Shown: one piece after another, positions 8,635 through 14,145 of the stretch
Position numbering within the stretch: the first letter of the stretch is position 1
Layout: each line of letters opens with the position of its first letter
Assembly: GCA_028873515.1 (NCBI GenBank)
Contig: JAGWIG010000029.1
Location: forward strand, 1-32,823
DNA length: 32,823 nucleotides
Direction of reading: 5' to 3'
Origin: Pseudomonadota bacterium
GTDB taxonomy: Bacteria > Pseudomonadota > Gammaproteobacteria > Burkholderiales > REEB80
Notes under the pieces: generated by a model
The model's database searches: none
The model's input: the letters and a program-made list of their open reading frames with translations, nothing else
Told to the model about the DNA's origin: nothing
Translations under genes and position numbers: made by a program

Positions 8635-11042
8635 CATTTCTATTACTTGTTGACTTAAATAATCCAACCATCTATCATTTCGATCATGATTAAGGATACC
8701 GATCTTGCTTACGCTGCTGGTTATTTCGATGGCGATGGATGTTTTTTTATAGGCAGAATTCACACTGAAGGACGCATTCGTCCCAGATGCAATGTGATTA
8801 TTAATTCTACTCATATTGAAAACTTGCATTGGTTCCAAAAGACATTTGGAGGAACTGTGATTACAAAAAATCACAAAAATCCCAAGGCAAAACCTGTTCA
8901 TCGATACGTGCTTAAGGGAGAACAATTGGATTATTTTACAAATATCGCGCCATTTCTCATTGAAAAAATTGATGAATTCATGATTTTTGAAAATTTTAGA
9001 TCCCAAGATTTTTTTGACGAAAGAGATGATCTGATTGAGAGGATGAAAATCCTTAAAAATTCTGAAAATCTTATCCATTATTCCATAAAAGATAGCGTTG
9101 AAAGCGTTAGAAACACAATTCAACCATCTATATGTGATTGGGCATATTTGGCTGGTTTTATTGACGCTGAATGCTGTTTGAACATACAACGAAATTTTAC
9201 AAAAACCAGACCTAATCCTATTTATAAAATCCAACTCCAATGCAACAACACTAAATCCCCATGTTTTTTCTGGCTTTCTAGACGCTTCGGCGGTCAATTG
9301 CATTTCATTGACAGAAGCGACACCATTCCTAAACAAAGAAATCAAATGTGTTGGAGAGTTTCTTCTAAAGCACTTTTCCCTATTTTGGAAAATGTTCTTC
9401 CATTCCTTAAGCACAAACAACCAATTTGCGAAGAATTGATAAAATTTTACAAAACAACTTTCAATGGGAAGGGGAATCCTAGTCCCAATAGTCCTGGTTT
9501 TGCAGAATTCTACAGACCAGTTCTTGAAGAAAGAGATGTTATTTTTCATAAAATTAAGCAACTCAACAAAAAAGGTTTATAATTTAAGCGGGCAGTCATT
9601 TCTGCTGCCTCCACAGTTTCATATATATCTGTGGTTTGGACTATCGCATCCCGTTTCCGGGTCTCTGGACTTAGTCTCTCACGGTGGCTTTCGCCTTCCG
9701 CCTTGTTAACCTCCGCTTACGCAGCCAGGCACTCCAAGTCAATCACCAAAGATTTTACAACGACAACACGTTTATCGTTATTACTACCGCCGCCAGCGTT
9801 GATTTCAGACGCTGCTGAGACGATGTAGTCTCTCAAAATGAGATCTTCCAGCCTGTTACCCCTCTTTCGAGTGATTAGGTCATTTCTGCCTAATTCTCGG
9901 ATTTTATTTATAGTCCGAGTTCAGAGCACCGCATCTCTATTTCTAGAGTCCAACCGCTTGCTCGTTCAGCCTAGACATTTAAATAGGAGTATGCAACAAT
10001 ATGCATTCATCTACACACAAACAAAAGGAGAGTGTAAATGCCTGAAATTCCTTATGAAAAAGTAATTTATGATCCTATTAAATTGGCTTATCTTGCTGGT
10101 ATCGTTGATGGTGAGGGTTCCCTCTGTATTTACAGAGTAAATCCTGCCAAATATAATAGATATCAGACACCCAATTTCAGATCTGTCCTCAATATTTCCA
10201 ACACAAAAAAGGAACTTTTTGATTGGATTGAGGAACATTTCTCTAATCTGAATCATAAATCCAAAAAACATAAGCGATCCATTTTTAAGAAAAACTCGAC
10301 GCACGAGAGATGGATTTATGAATGGGTTATTCAAGGTCACCGTCTTGTTGACATTTGTAACCAAATACTTCCTTATCTCGTTCTTAAGAAACGACAAGCT
10401 GAACTTATCCTTGAGTTTAGAGCTACCTACACTCAAAAAGGATTCGGAGCACATACGCCTCTCAATCCAGAAACTATGGCAAAGAGAGAAGACATCCGAG
10501 TTGAGATGTGTCGTCTTAACGCTAAAGGCTTTCTTAAAGCTGAATTCGAACATACTATTCCTACTTAAACCCTTGGCCCTTGTTGCCCTCTTGAAAGAGA
10601 GGGTTTCCAAGTCAATCAGGTTAGATTTATACAGGCCTATTATCTCAAGCCTGTCTCATGGCCACGGCAAGTCGCTCTGATACCCAAGCGAGTACTCCCT
10701 CTTGGTCTTGCAAAATTACTTGCTCGTTGATTCAATAAGCCATTAAGCTGCTGCGCAATCACTAACGCAGCCTGTTCCGAAAAAAGCCATTTGCGCATCG
10801 ATGATATCTCTTTGCGGCACTTGAGCTGGGGGATCTATACCAGCATTACCAAGTTGCACAGTGGGTGGCACTAAAGCTCTTGGTCGCATAAAGCGGCAAG
10901 TAGTACCACCATTGGCAGGCATCGACACCTTGTCGGCCACCATAATGTAGTTCATGCTGGGTGTTGGGACATATAGCATCGCCGGAGCTAAGCTCTGGAG
11001 AATCATCGGCCCTAAATTACCAGTAGTTGTAATCTGACTCAT
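8089..11042 (-). CDS. Major capsid protein (N4-gp56 family), split by inserts
   Basis: Joining 11042-10765, 10732-10648, 9848-9774 and 8634-8089 gives one continuous 327-residue protein of typical length for N4-gp56-type capsid proteins. Family signatures read across the junctions: LGPMILQSLAPAMLYVPTPS, FFGTGCV|INEQVILQDQEGVL, WVSERLAVAMRQA|EDLILRD, INAGGGSNND|NPTNLGVSDF, then TTLDTNNAYKFMSGIEGDLK and KFGTGPVRSAYF. Without removal of the inserts the frame stops six codons after Val93. Inserts A and B look like group I introns; insert C (32 nt) looks like a core-less intron. The start has AGAGGT 5 nt upstream of ATG. The protein forms the icosahedral shell; the upstream coiled-coil gene is the likely scaffold. 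Confidence 0.88.
8635..9773 (-). ncRNA. Intron B: group I intron, 1139 nt
   Basis: Exon ATAACGAT pairs with intron GTCGTTGT (P1, 8 bp including the junction U.G, 9-nt loop). The intron ends ...GAAATG before AACCCA, and three P10 pairs (AAC/GTT) are possible. The core lies in the first ~220 nt: the TGATTGACTTGGA word shared with intron A, a GGCGAAAGCC hairpin, a GACTA...TAGTC pair (P7-like), and a CCCG-GAAA-CGGG hairpin followed by ATGCG (P8-like). The endonuclease gene sits after the core near the 3' end, unlike intron A. Removal rejoins SNND to NPTNLG. Confidence 0.82.
8686..9582 (+). CDS. LAGLIDADG homing endonuclease in intron B, 298 aa
   Basis: Two LAGLIDADG motifs are visible: residues 7-23 (LAYAAGYFDGDGCFFIG) and 152-166 (WAYLAGFIDAECCLN), the spacing of a pseudo-symmetric monomeric enzyme. 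The catalytic acids are Asp in motif 1 (FDGDG) and Asp/Glu in motif 2 (IDAE). It is encoded on the plus strand, opposite to the intron that carries it, and fills most of the intron. No clear ribosome-binding site precedes the ATG at 8686, so expression may be low or start elsewhere. Expected to cut the intron-free junction SNND/NPTN in capsid genes and promote homing. Confidence 0.88.
   Translation: MIKDTDLAYAAGYFDGDGCFFIGRIHTEGRIRPRCNVIINSTHIENLHWFQKTFGGTVITKNHKNPKAKPVHRYVLKGEQLDYFTNIAPFLIEKIDEFMIFENFRSQDFFDERDDLIERMKILKNSENLIHYSIKDSVESVRNTIQPSICDWAYLAGFIDAECCLNIQRNFTKTRPNPIYKIQLQCNNTKSPCFFWLSRRFGGQLHFIDRSDTIPKQRNQMCWRVSSKALFPILENVLPFLKHKQPICEELIKFYKTTFNGKGNPSPNSPGFAEFYRPVLEERDVIFHKIKQLNKKGL
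9774..9848 (-). CDS. Major capsid protein, exon 3
   Basis: Exactly 25 codons, EDLILRDYIV to INAGGGSNND, residues 122-146. Both edges are fixed by family conservation, by the terminal G of intron A and by the P1 of intron B (exon ATAACGAT). Confidence 0.82.
9849..10647 (-). ncRNA. Intron A: group I intron, 799 nt
   Basis: Exon ACAGGCT pairs with intron GGCCTGT (P1, 7 bp, U.G at the junction, loop TGAGATAATA). The intron ends in G before GAAGATCTC. The 5' part has TGATTGACTTGGA, shared word for word with intron B. After the embedded gene come a GAGCA...TGCTC pair (P7-like) enclosing a CTCTA-GAAA-TAGAG hairpin followed by ATGCG (P8-like), then hairpins CTCGGA/TCCGAG and TTAGG/CCTAA (P9 region). 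The endonuclease gene therefore splits the core between the P3/P4 side and P7. Removal rejoins MRQA to EDLILRD. Class not assigned. Confidence 0.8.
10038..10568 (+). CDS. LAGLIDADG homing endonuclease in intron A, 176 aa
   Basis: One LAGLIDADG motif is visible at residues 16-32 (LAYLAGIVDGEGSLCIY), with the acidic Asp/Glu pair (DGEG) that binds metal. The length fits a single-motif enzyme acting as a homodimer. The C-terminal half (WVIQGHRLVDICNQILPYLV, then KKRQAELILEF) matches the DNA-binding fold of this family. An AAAGGAG 8 nt upstream of ATG gives strong translation. It lies on the plus strand, opposite to the intron and the capsid gene, so it is not read from the capsid transcript and needs its own promoter. 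Its expected role is to cut intron-less capsid genes and spread the intron. Confidence 0.88.
   Translation: MPEIPYEKVIYDPIKLAYLAGIVDGEGSLCIYRVNPAKYNRYQTPNFRSVLNISNTKKELFDWIEEHFSNLNHKSKKHKRSIFKKNSTHERWIYEWVIQGHRLVDICNQILPYLVLKKRQAELILEFRATYTQKGFGAHTPLNPETMAKREDIRVEMCRLNAKGFLKAEFEHTIPT
10648..10732 (-). CDS. Major capsid protein, exon 2
   Basis: 85 nt coding for the end of Val93 and residues INEQVILQDQEGVL to AVAMRQA (through residue 121), a highly conserved part of the family. The exon ends ...AGACAGGCT and intron A follows. Confidence 0.82.
10733..10764 (-). other. Insert C: 32-nt core-less group I intron remnant
   Basis: This stretch interrupts the capsid codon for Val93 (GT|A) and shifts the frame. 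Read on the minus strand it begins TAGTGATTGCGCAGC and ends TTATTG. GCGCAGC (10756-10750) pairs with exon GCTGCGT through seven base pairs, the last a U.G at the splice junction (P1, loop of 8 nt). The five bases just 5' of that guide, TGATT, pair with the first five bases of the next exon, AATCA (P10). The last base is G, as in group I introns. There is no room for P3-P9, so it cannot self-splice alone. Nearly tandem GCTTAATG/GCTTATTG words at its 3' end may mark the deletion. Confidence 0.65.
10765..11042 (-). CDS. Major capsid protein, exon 1
   Basis: Codes for residues 1-92 and the first two bases of the Val93 codon, from MSQITTTGNLGPM to FFGTGC. The exon ends ...GGCTGCGT; its last seven bases pair with the guide sequence inside the 32-nt insert, and the final T makes the U.G pair expected at a group I 5' splice site. 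Confidence 0.8.
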
Positions 11043-11062
11043 AATACCTCTGAATTGGTATT

Positions 11063-11180
11063 GATGTTGATAAGTGCTCGGTGGACGAAAGCCTGTTACA
11101 TCCGTTCGCTGGCTTATCTGATCGTAGGTGCGAGGCTACGTAACGCGAAAGTTAGAGTTGGTGCACATGACGCTTGTGCG
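11063..11180 (-). promoter_or_regulatory. Structured leader of the capsid transcript
   Basis: Between the proposed promoter and the capsid ATG lie three inverted repeats: GATAAG/CTTATC (11069-11074 with 11113-11118), CGTAG/CTACG (11123-11140) and GCAC/GTGC (11163-11179). If transcription starts near 11186 the leader is about 145 nt and well folded. Whether it regulates is not known. Confidence 0.35.
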
Positions 11181-11192
11181 TGCGTGAGTCTT

Positions 11193-11222
11193 GTTATATC
11201 AATTAAAATATTTATTTGTCTA
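11193..11222 (-). promoter_or_regulatory. Candidate sigma70-type promoter for the capsid gene
   Basis: On the minus strand TAGACA (5 of 6 matches to the -35 consensus), an 18-nt AT-rich spacer and TATAAC (5 of 6 to -10). It is the best promoter-like match in the structural region and would give the capsid gene its own transcript. Confidence 0.5.
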
Positions 11223-11227
11223 GAAAA

Positions 11228-11241
11228 TGACAATTCTGTCA
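11228..11241. repeat. Palindrome TGACAATTCTGTCA
   Basis: A TGACA/TGTCA dyad with a 4-base centre, upstream of the capsid promoter -35. It is one of a cluster of TGTCA/TGACA words that also occur at 11248, 11269, 11288 and 11497-11541, on both sides of the 63-residue gene. Confidence 0.45.
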
Positions 11242-11259
11242 CTTATCTGTCAGGCAAAT

Positions 11260-11283
11260 GGCCGTATCTGTCACAATACGGCC
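11260..11283. other. Perfect 8-bp hairpin GGCCGTAT/ATACGGCC
   Basis: Eight perfect pairs around an 8-nt loop containing TGTCA, 7 nt after the stop of the 63-residue gene. No U-tract follows on either strand, so it is not a classical terminator. It may cap or process the mRNA, or be part of the TGTCA repeat cluster. Confidence 0.4.
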
Positions 11284-11289
11284 AAATTG

Positions 11290-11481
11290 TCACACTAAAT
11301 GTACCAAGATGGTCACTAGCATCTCGCAAACAGATTTGGGGACACCATGTTTTTCAGCCCATTCTTCAAGAAGATTCTCAAAGTCTTGCTGAATTTCCGG
11401 AGTTAAATGGAATTCCTTCTCCACCTGCTCAACTTCTTCTACAATGTGCTTTACATGAGACATATCTTTTGCAAAATCCAT
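11290..11481 (-). CDS. Small acidic helical protein, 63 aa
   Basis: Unrecognised. The sequence is acidic and strongly helical (HIVEEVEQVEKEFHLTPEIQ, then DFENLLEEWAEKHGVPKSVC), with a hydrophobic C-terminus (EMLVTILVHLV). GAGG lies 7 nt upstream of the ATG. It sits between scaffold and capsid and is flanked on both sides by TGTCA dyads; its stop codon lies inside one of them. It could be a head-assembly helper, or an independently regulated accessory gene. Confidence 0.6.
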   Translation of the reverse strand: MDFAKDMSHVKHIVEEVEQVEKEFHLTPEIQQDFENLLEEWAEKHGVPKSVCEMLVTILVHLV

Positions 11482-11496
11482 GATTGACCTCGTTGT

Positions 11497-11541
11497 TGAC
11501 AGTTATTTGTGTCACAAATATTGTGACAGTTATTTGTGTCA
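11497..11541. repeat. Two 18-bp direct repeats forming a TGTCA dyad array
   Basis: TGACAGTTATTTGTGTCA occurs at 11497-11514 and again at 11524-11541, 27 nt apart. Between them the edges form a 19-bp palindrome, TGTCACAAATATTGTGACA (11510-11528). The second copy contains the stop codon of the scaffold gene. The layout is that of a multi-site operator; an RNA hairpin role is the alternative. Confidence 0.6.
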
Positions 11542-12204
11542 GCCTCTCAGCTGTGCTTTCAGTTGTTGCATCTTATCATAAGCTGACTTCTGGCCTTGAG
11601 GGCTGAAATCGCCTTGGGATGCATAAGGAGCGCTACCAACGCCTGTAGGTTGATAGTATGGACTACGACGATTGGCATCAATCTTTTCTTGGACAGAGGG
11701 TTGTTTGATCTCTGGCTGATCTAACCTGAGCGCCTTGATGTTCGCGTAAGCGAGCTTCTGTCTCTCAAACTCGTCAGGTATCGACAAAATAGACTGAGCC
11801 AAATCAGGAGCAGTTTGTTCGAACTTGTTTAAGACATCCTCTCGCATGACTTTTTGGAAGTCAGGGTTGTTTTTGAACCAAGCTTGTTTTCGCTCTTCGT
11901 AAATAGCTTTCTGCACTTCGTTTCTAACGATGTCCGCAGTAACCTGCTTAGTTTGTTCTCCGAATTGACTAAGCTTCTTATTGAGCTTTCTTGTGTCAAC
12001 GTATGGTTCTGTATCCTCATCCTCGTCATCAACAGGTTTGGAATGCTTTTGTTGCATGGCCTGCTCAAGAACAGCCATTCTCTGTTCGAGTTGTTCTTTT
12101 GCTGCTCGTTCCCTTTCCAACTGTTCCCTGAGTTTGCCGAAGTTATACTCTTTATCATTTCTTACGTTTTCCACTGGTTCTTGTTGTTGAATATCTTGTG
12201 TCAT
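11539..12204 (-). CDS. Scaffold protein (putative), 221 aa
   Basis: Gln/Glu/Lys-rich and mostly helical. Residues about 20-60 form a coiled coil (FGKLREQLERERAAKEQLEQ...), followed by an acidic DDEDEDTEPY patch, a second helical part, and a flexible Pro/Gln/Gly-rich end (YYQPTGVGSAPYASQGDFSP) closing with basic KLKAQLRG-type residues (QQLKAQLRG). This is the usual profile of a podovirus internal scaffold: acidic N-terminal coil and basic C-terminal helix that binds capsid. It lies upstream of the major capsid gene and downstream of the portal, the canonical position. GATGAGGT precedes the ATG. Confidence 0.72.
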   Translation of the reverse strand: MTQDIQQQEPVENVRNDKEYNFGKLREQLERERAAKEQLEQRMAVLEQAMQQKHSKPVDDEDEDTEPYVDTRKLNKKLSQFGEQTKQVTADIVRNEVQKAIYEERKQAWFKNNPDFQKVMREDVLNKFEQTAPDLAQSILSIPDEFERQKLAYANIKALRLDQPEIKQPSVQEKIDANRRSPYYQPTGVGSAPYASQGDFSPQGQKSAYDKMQQLKAQLRG

Positions 12205-12249
12205 TATACCTCATCTTGACGCCGACTAGCGAATTTGTTTTCGAACGCC

Positions 12250-12279
12250 TTGTACATTAAAATTTTTAATGCATATAGT
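12250..12279 (+). promoter_or_regulatory. Candidate promoter of the 12302-13073 operon
   Basis: TTGTAC, an 18-nt AT-rich spacer and TATAGT (5 of 6 to -10), with transcription expected near 12286. The start of the first gene follows a GAGG at 12294-12297. The region is divergent to the scaffold gene. Confidence 0.45.
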
Positions 12280-12301
12280 AAAGATTTTAATACGAGGTTA
12301 T

Positions 12302-12829
12302 ATGCTCAAGGTAGACCGTTTAGAGACACATGACAGATATTTAGAGTTCATGAAACCAACAAAAGAAATAGGCCAACATGTCCAAATGATCATCGAATCA
12401 GAGCCATTTGGGAATCGCCCTTTTTACATGTTTGGCCATCCTAGGACTCTTGATTTAACAGATAGGTGGAAATTGTTTTGCAACGGAAAATATTCTAATT
12501 TTGCGGATGTACCAACACACAAAATCATGTGGCAAGCTAGGCTTTTAAAACCTAAAGCAGAGACAAATTCTTGGCTATTCAGATGTTATCCAAGAAGTGA
12601 TAGATTAGATTTAGTTTGGAATATTCCTAAACCAGAGACCTGGGATCAGTTTGATCTTGGGAAAATGACAGAAGATGATACGACGCTTGTAAGTATATAC
12701 AACTACATCCATTGTAAGGAATTATTGGATGAACCTCATCCTGATGATCCTTCCGATGCCGAAGCCAGAGAAATATATAGACAAATTGCTATGAATTTAC
12801 CAAAGAGACAACCTAGAAAGATTATATGA
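12302..12829 (+). CDS. Conserved phage protein of unknown function, 175 aa
   Basis: Start chosen at ATG 12302 (MLKVDRLETHDRYLEF) because GAGG precedes it; an in-frame ATG at 12269 adds 11 unlikely residues. The opening MLKVDRLETHDR and the later segments YMFGHPRTLD, MWQARLLKPKAETNSWLFRC and WNIPKPETWDQF recall a family common in metagenomic phages. Many aromatic residues suggest a compact soluble domain; no catalytic motif is recognised. Its stop overlaps the next start (ATGA), so it leads a tightly coupled three-gene operon inserted, in the opposite direction, in the structural region. Confidence 0.75.
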   Translation: MLKVDRLETHDRYLEFMKPTKEIGQHVQMIIESEPFGNRPFYMFGHPRTLDLTDRWKLFCNGKYSNFADVPTHKIMWQARLLKPKAETNSWLFRCYPRSDRLDLVWNIPKPETWDQFDLGKMTEDDTTLVSIYNYIHCKELLDEPHPDDPSDAEAREIYRQIAMNLPKRQPRKII

Positions 12830-12978
12830 ATGAAAAGAAGATAGACCCCACCTGGGAACATGTTTTTTCAAATAAAGATTTACCAAAATTTTCTAAACTA
12901 AAAGGTGAAGATGAAGAAATAGTCCCAACATTTGATCTCATGGAATCTTTCAAAATACAAAAAATAGGATCTGTATGA
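12826..12978 (+). CDS. Small hypothetical protein, 50 aa
   Basis: MNEKKIDPTWEHVFSNKDLP to SFKIQKIGSV. It starts inside the stop of the upstream gene (ATGA) and its own stop overlaps the next start in the same way, which supports it as a real coupled gene. Charged and soluble; function unknown. Confidence 0.6.
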   Translation: MNEKKIDPTWEHVFSNKDLPKFSKLKGEDEEIVPTFDLMESFKIQKIGSV

Positions 12979-13073
12979 ATCTAAAAGAACGTTTATTGAT
13001 CACTGCTCTTATGGGATTTATGGCTCTTCTGATGACCGGATTGGCCTTAAACAAGCTATTTGGATGGTGGTGA
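12975..13073 (+). CDS. Single-pass membrane micro-protein, 32 aa
   Basis: MNLKERLLITALMGFMALLM then TGLALNKLFGWW: a short charged start, one hydrophobic helix of about 20 residues and an aromatic end. ATGA overlap with the upstream gene. It could be a small holin-like or host-membrane protein, but nothing specific shows this. Confidence 0.55.
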   Translation: MNLKERLLITALMGFMALLMTGLALNKLFGWW

Positions 13074-13075
13074 TA

Positions 13076-13249
13076 TTAGGCTAATGTCTTGGGCGGTTTT
13101 CGAAGCTTTCTAGGAGGGACTGGATTCTGCCCCACAGTTCCTTTAGACACTTTACCAATCGGATTCTTATGTCCTGTACCATAGAAATCTCCCATGCCCT
13201 TGGGGCTTTTGTTGGTATGCCACGCAGGAGTTTTCTTACTCACTGTCAT
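13076..13249 (-). CDS. Small basic protein, 57 aa
   Basis: MTVSKKTPAWHTNKSPKGMG, then DFYGTGHKNPIGKVSKGTVG and a Pro/Lys-rich end. Basic, Gly/Pro-rich and unlikely to fold alone; the KTPAW start recalls small virion-associated proteins of other phages. It overlaps the upstream 13236-13472 gene by 14 nt and converges on the plus operon, whose stop is 2 nt away. Confidence 0.6.
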   Translation of the reverse strand: MTVSKKTPAWHTNKSPKGMGDFYGTGHKNPIGKVSKGTVGQNPVPPRKLRKPPKTLA

Positions 13250-13472
13250 CCTTGAGTGTTTTTACCTTGCCGAAAGGAATTGGACCTGACATTATCCCGC
13301 TTGGGACTCCTTCGGTGCCAACAGGATTGTTGAAGCCAACTCCATAGTTTGTTCCAGCGTTTATGCGCATGCGATTGTCATATTGAGGACATTCGAAGTT
13401 CCAAGTAGATCTTGGTTCTTTATCGCCTTTACGTGGAGCAATAGGGTCTTTAAAACCTGTTTCCATATACAT
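13236..13472 (-). CDS. Small hypothetical protein, 78 aa (or 76)
   Basis: Two starts are possible: ATG 13472 and ATG 13466 (METGFKDPIAPRKGDKEP); GAAGG upstream is better spaced for the second. The protein is Gly/Pro/Asn-rich (INAGTNYGVGFNNPVGTEGV) without obvious domains, as for minor virion proteins. It belongs to a run of three small minus genes between the portal and scaffold. Function unknown. Confidence 0.6.
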   Translation of the reverse strand: MYMETGFKDPIAPRKGDKEPRSTWNFECPQYDNRMRINAGTNYGVGFNNPVGTEGVPSGIMSGPIPFGKVKTLKDDSE

Positions 13473-13513
13473 CCTTCAAGGAGAGGAGGGCCGAAACCCT
13501 CCCTATTGTGAAC

Positions 13514-13735
13514 TTAATGTCTGTATCCGTCTTTCTGTTTATGCTTTCTCATTTTGGAAGCACCTTCCATTTGAGCGCTTTTGATTGCTTCGGTTGTATC
13601 TTCGTATTTGTCGACACTTCCATCGCCTTCAGCTGAAGACTCATCTTTCATTTTTGCTTCCAAGGGGAATACGGAACCTTTTCCGCCCTTTCCAGCCCAG
13701 AATGAGTGATCATGAATTTTTTGTCCACCTGACAT
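13514..13735 (-). CDS. Small conserved phage protein, 73 aa
   Basis: Start chosen at ATG 13735 (MSGGQKIHDHSFWAGKGGKG) rather than the frame's first ATG at 13774, because the MSGGQKI..HSFWAG opening is a pattern I recall from many uncultured phages. The middle is acidic (SSAEGDGSVDKYEDTTEAIK), the C-terminus basic (KMRKHKQKDGYRH). Probably a small virion-associated protein; function unknown. Confidence 0.65.
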   Translation of the reverse strand: MSGGQKIHDHSFWAGKGGKGSVFPLEAKMKDESSAEGDGSVDKYEDTTEAIKSAQMEGASKMRKHKQKDGYRH

Positions 13736-13826
13736 GGTATCACCTAAATTTTTTACTTGATACCATTGTAGCACTCAAGAAAATATTTGCAAGGATTTGT
13801 TGAGCTCGATAGAATCTCCGCCAATT

Positions 13827-13907
13827 CAGAGCATCGGGGAGGGTTAATCACCTTCTCGGTATTTGGATTAGGCCCTTAGCCGGCAGCCTGATTAACTGTT
13901 GGCTCTG
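13827..13907. ncRNA. Nested inverted repeat, candidate structured RNA
   Basis: In a 212-nt gap, two helices nest exactly: CAGAGC/GCTCTG (13827-13832 with 13902-13907) and GTTAATCA/TGATTAAC (13843-13850 with 13889-13896), both perfect, with a GC-rich 38-nt loop. The strand is not decided. It could be a leader of the 13735 gene or a small RNA. It is not a tRNA. Confidence 0.45.
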
Positions 13908-13947
13908 GACCAGCTTATTTCCTGTTCTACATCTCAATGTATACAAG

Positions 13948-14145
13948 TCATTTTGTGTTTATTGTGATGTATCCAAATTTCACGAATGTCTCATGATCGA
14001 CTTGATTGCATCGTTGCATCGCGGTTGCCAGATCATCTATATCTAAAAGTCCGGTAAGCGAATTTTGATAGACGCGATTCCAGTTGGCATCAGCGCTTTT
14101 CTTAAACTCTAGTTGGTGTTGTAACGGATCAACCTTGCGGGACAT
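13948..14145 (-). CDS. Small hypothetical protein downstream of portal, 65 aa
   Basis: MSRKVDPLQHQLEFKKSADA, then NWNRVYQNSLTGLLDIDDLA: soluble, helical, unrecognised. Its start lies inside the last codons of the portal gene (overlap 17 nt), typical of coupled small genes. Function unknown. Confidence 0.6.
   Translation of the reverse strand: MSRKVDPLQHQLEFKKSADANWNRVYQNSLTGLLDIDDLATAMQRCNQVDHETFVKFGYITINTK

Noticed and set aside
8635-9561. Long minus-strand open frame extending the capsid C-terminus to 490 residues
   Set aside because: The first ~309 codons are antisense to the LAGLIDADG gene and show no capsid similarity; family conservation begins at NPTNLG (8634).
10011-10610. 199-codon minus-strand frame
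   Set aside because: It is the antisense of the intron A endonuclease, and the composition is not protein-like for this genome.
10733-10764. Programmed translational bypass as in T4 gene 60
   Set aside because: No matching take-off and landing codons can restore INEQ: the codon just before ATC in the landing frame is TGA. P1/P10 pairing explains the insert better.
13775-13947. A tRNA in the structured gap
   Set aside because: The helices do not make a cloverleaf and no TTC-type T loop is present.
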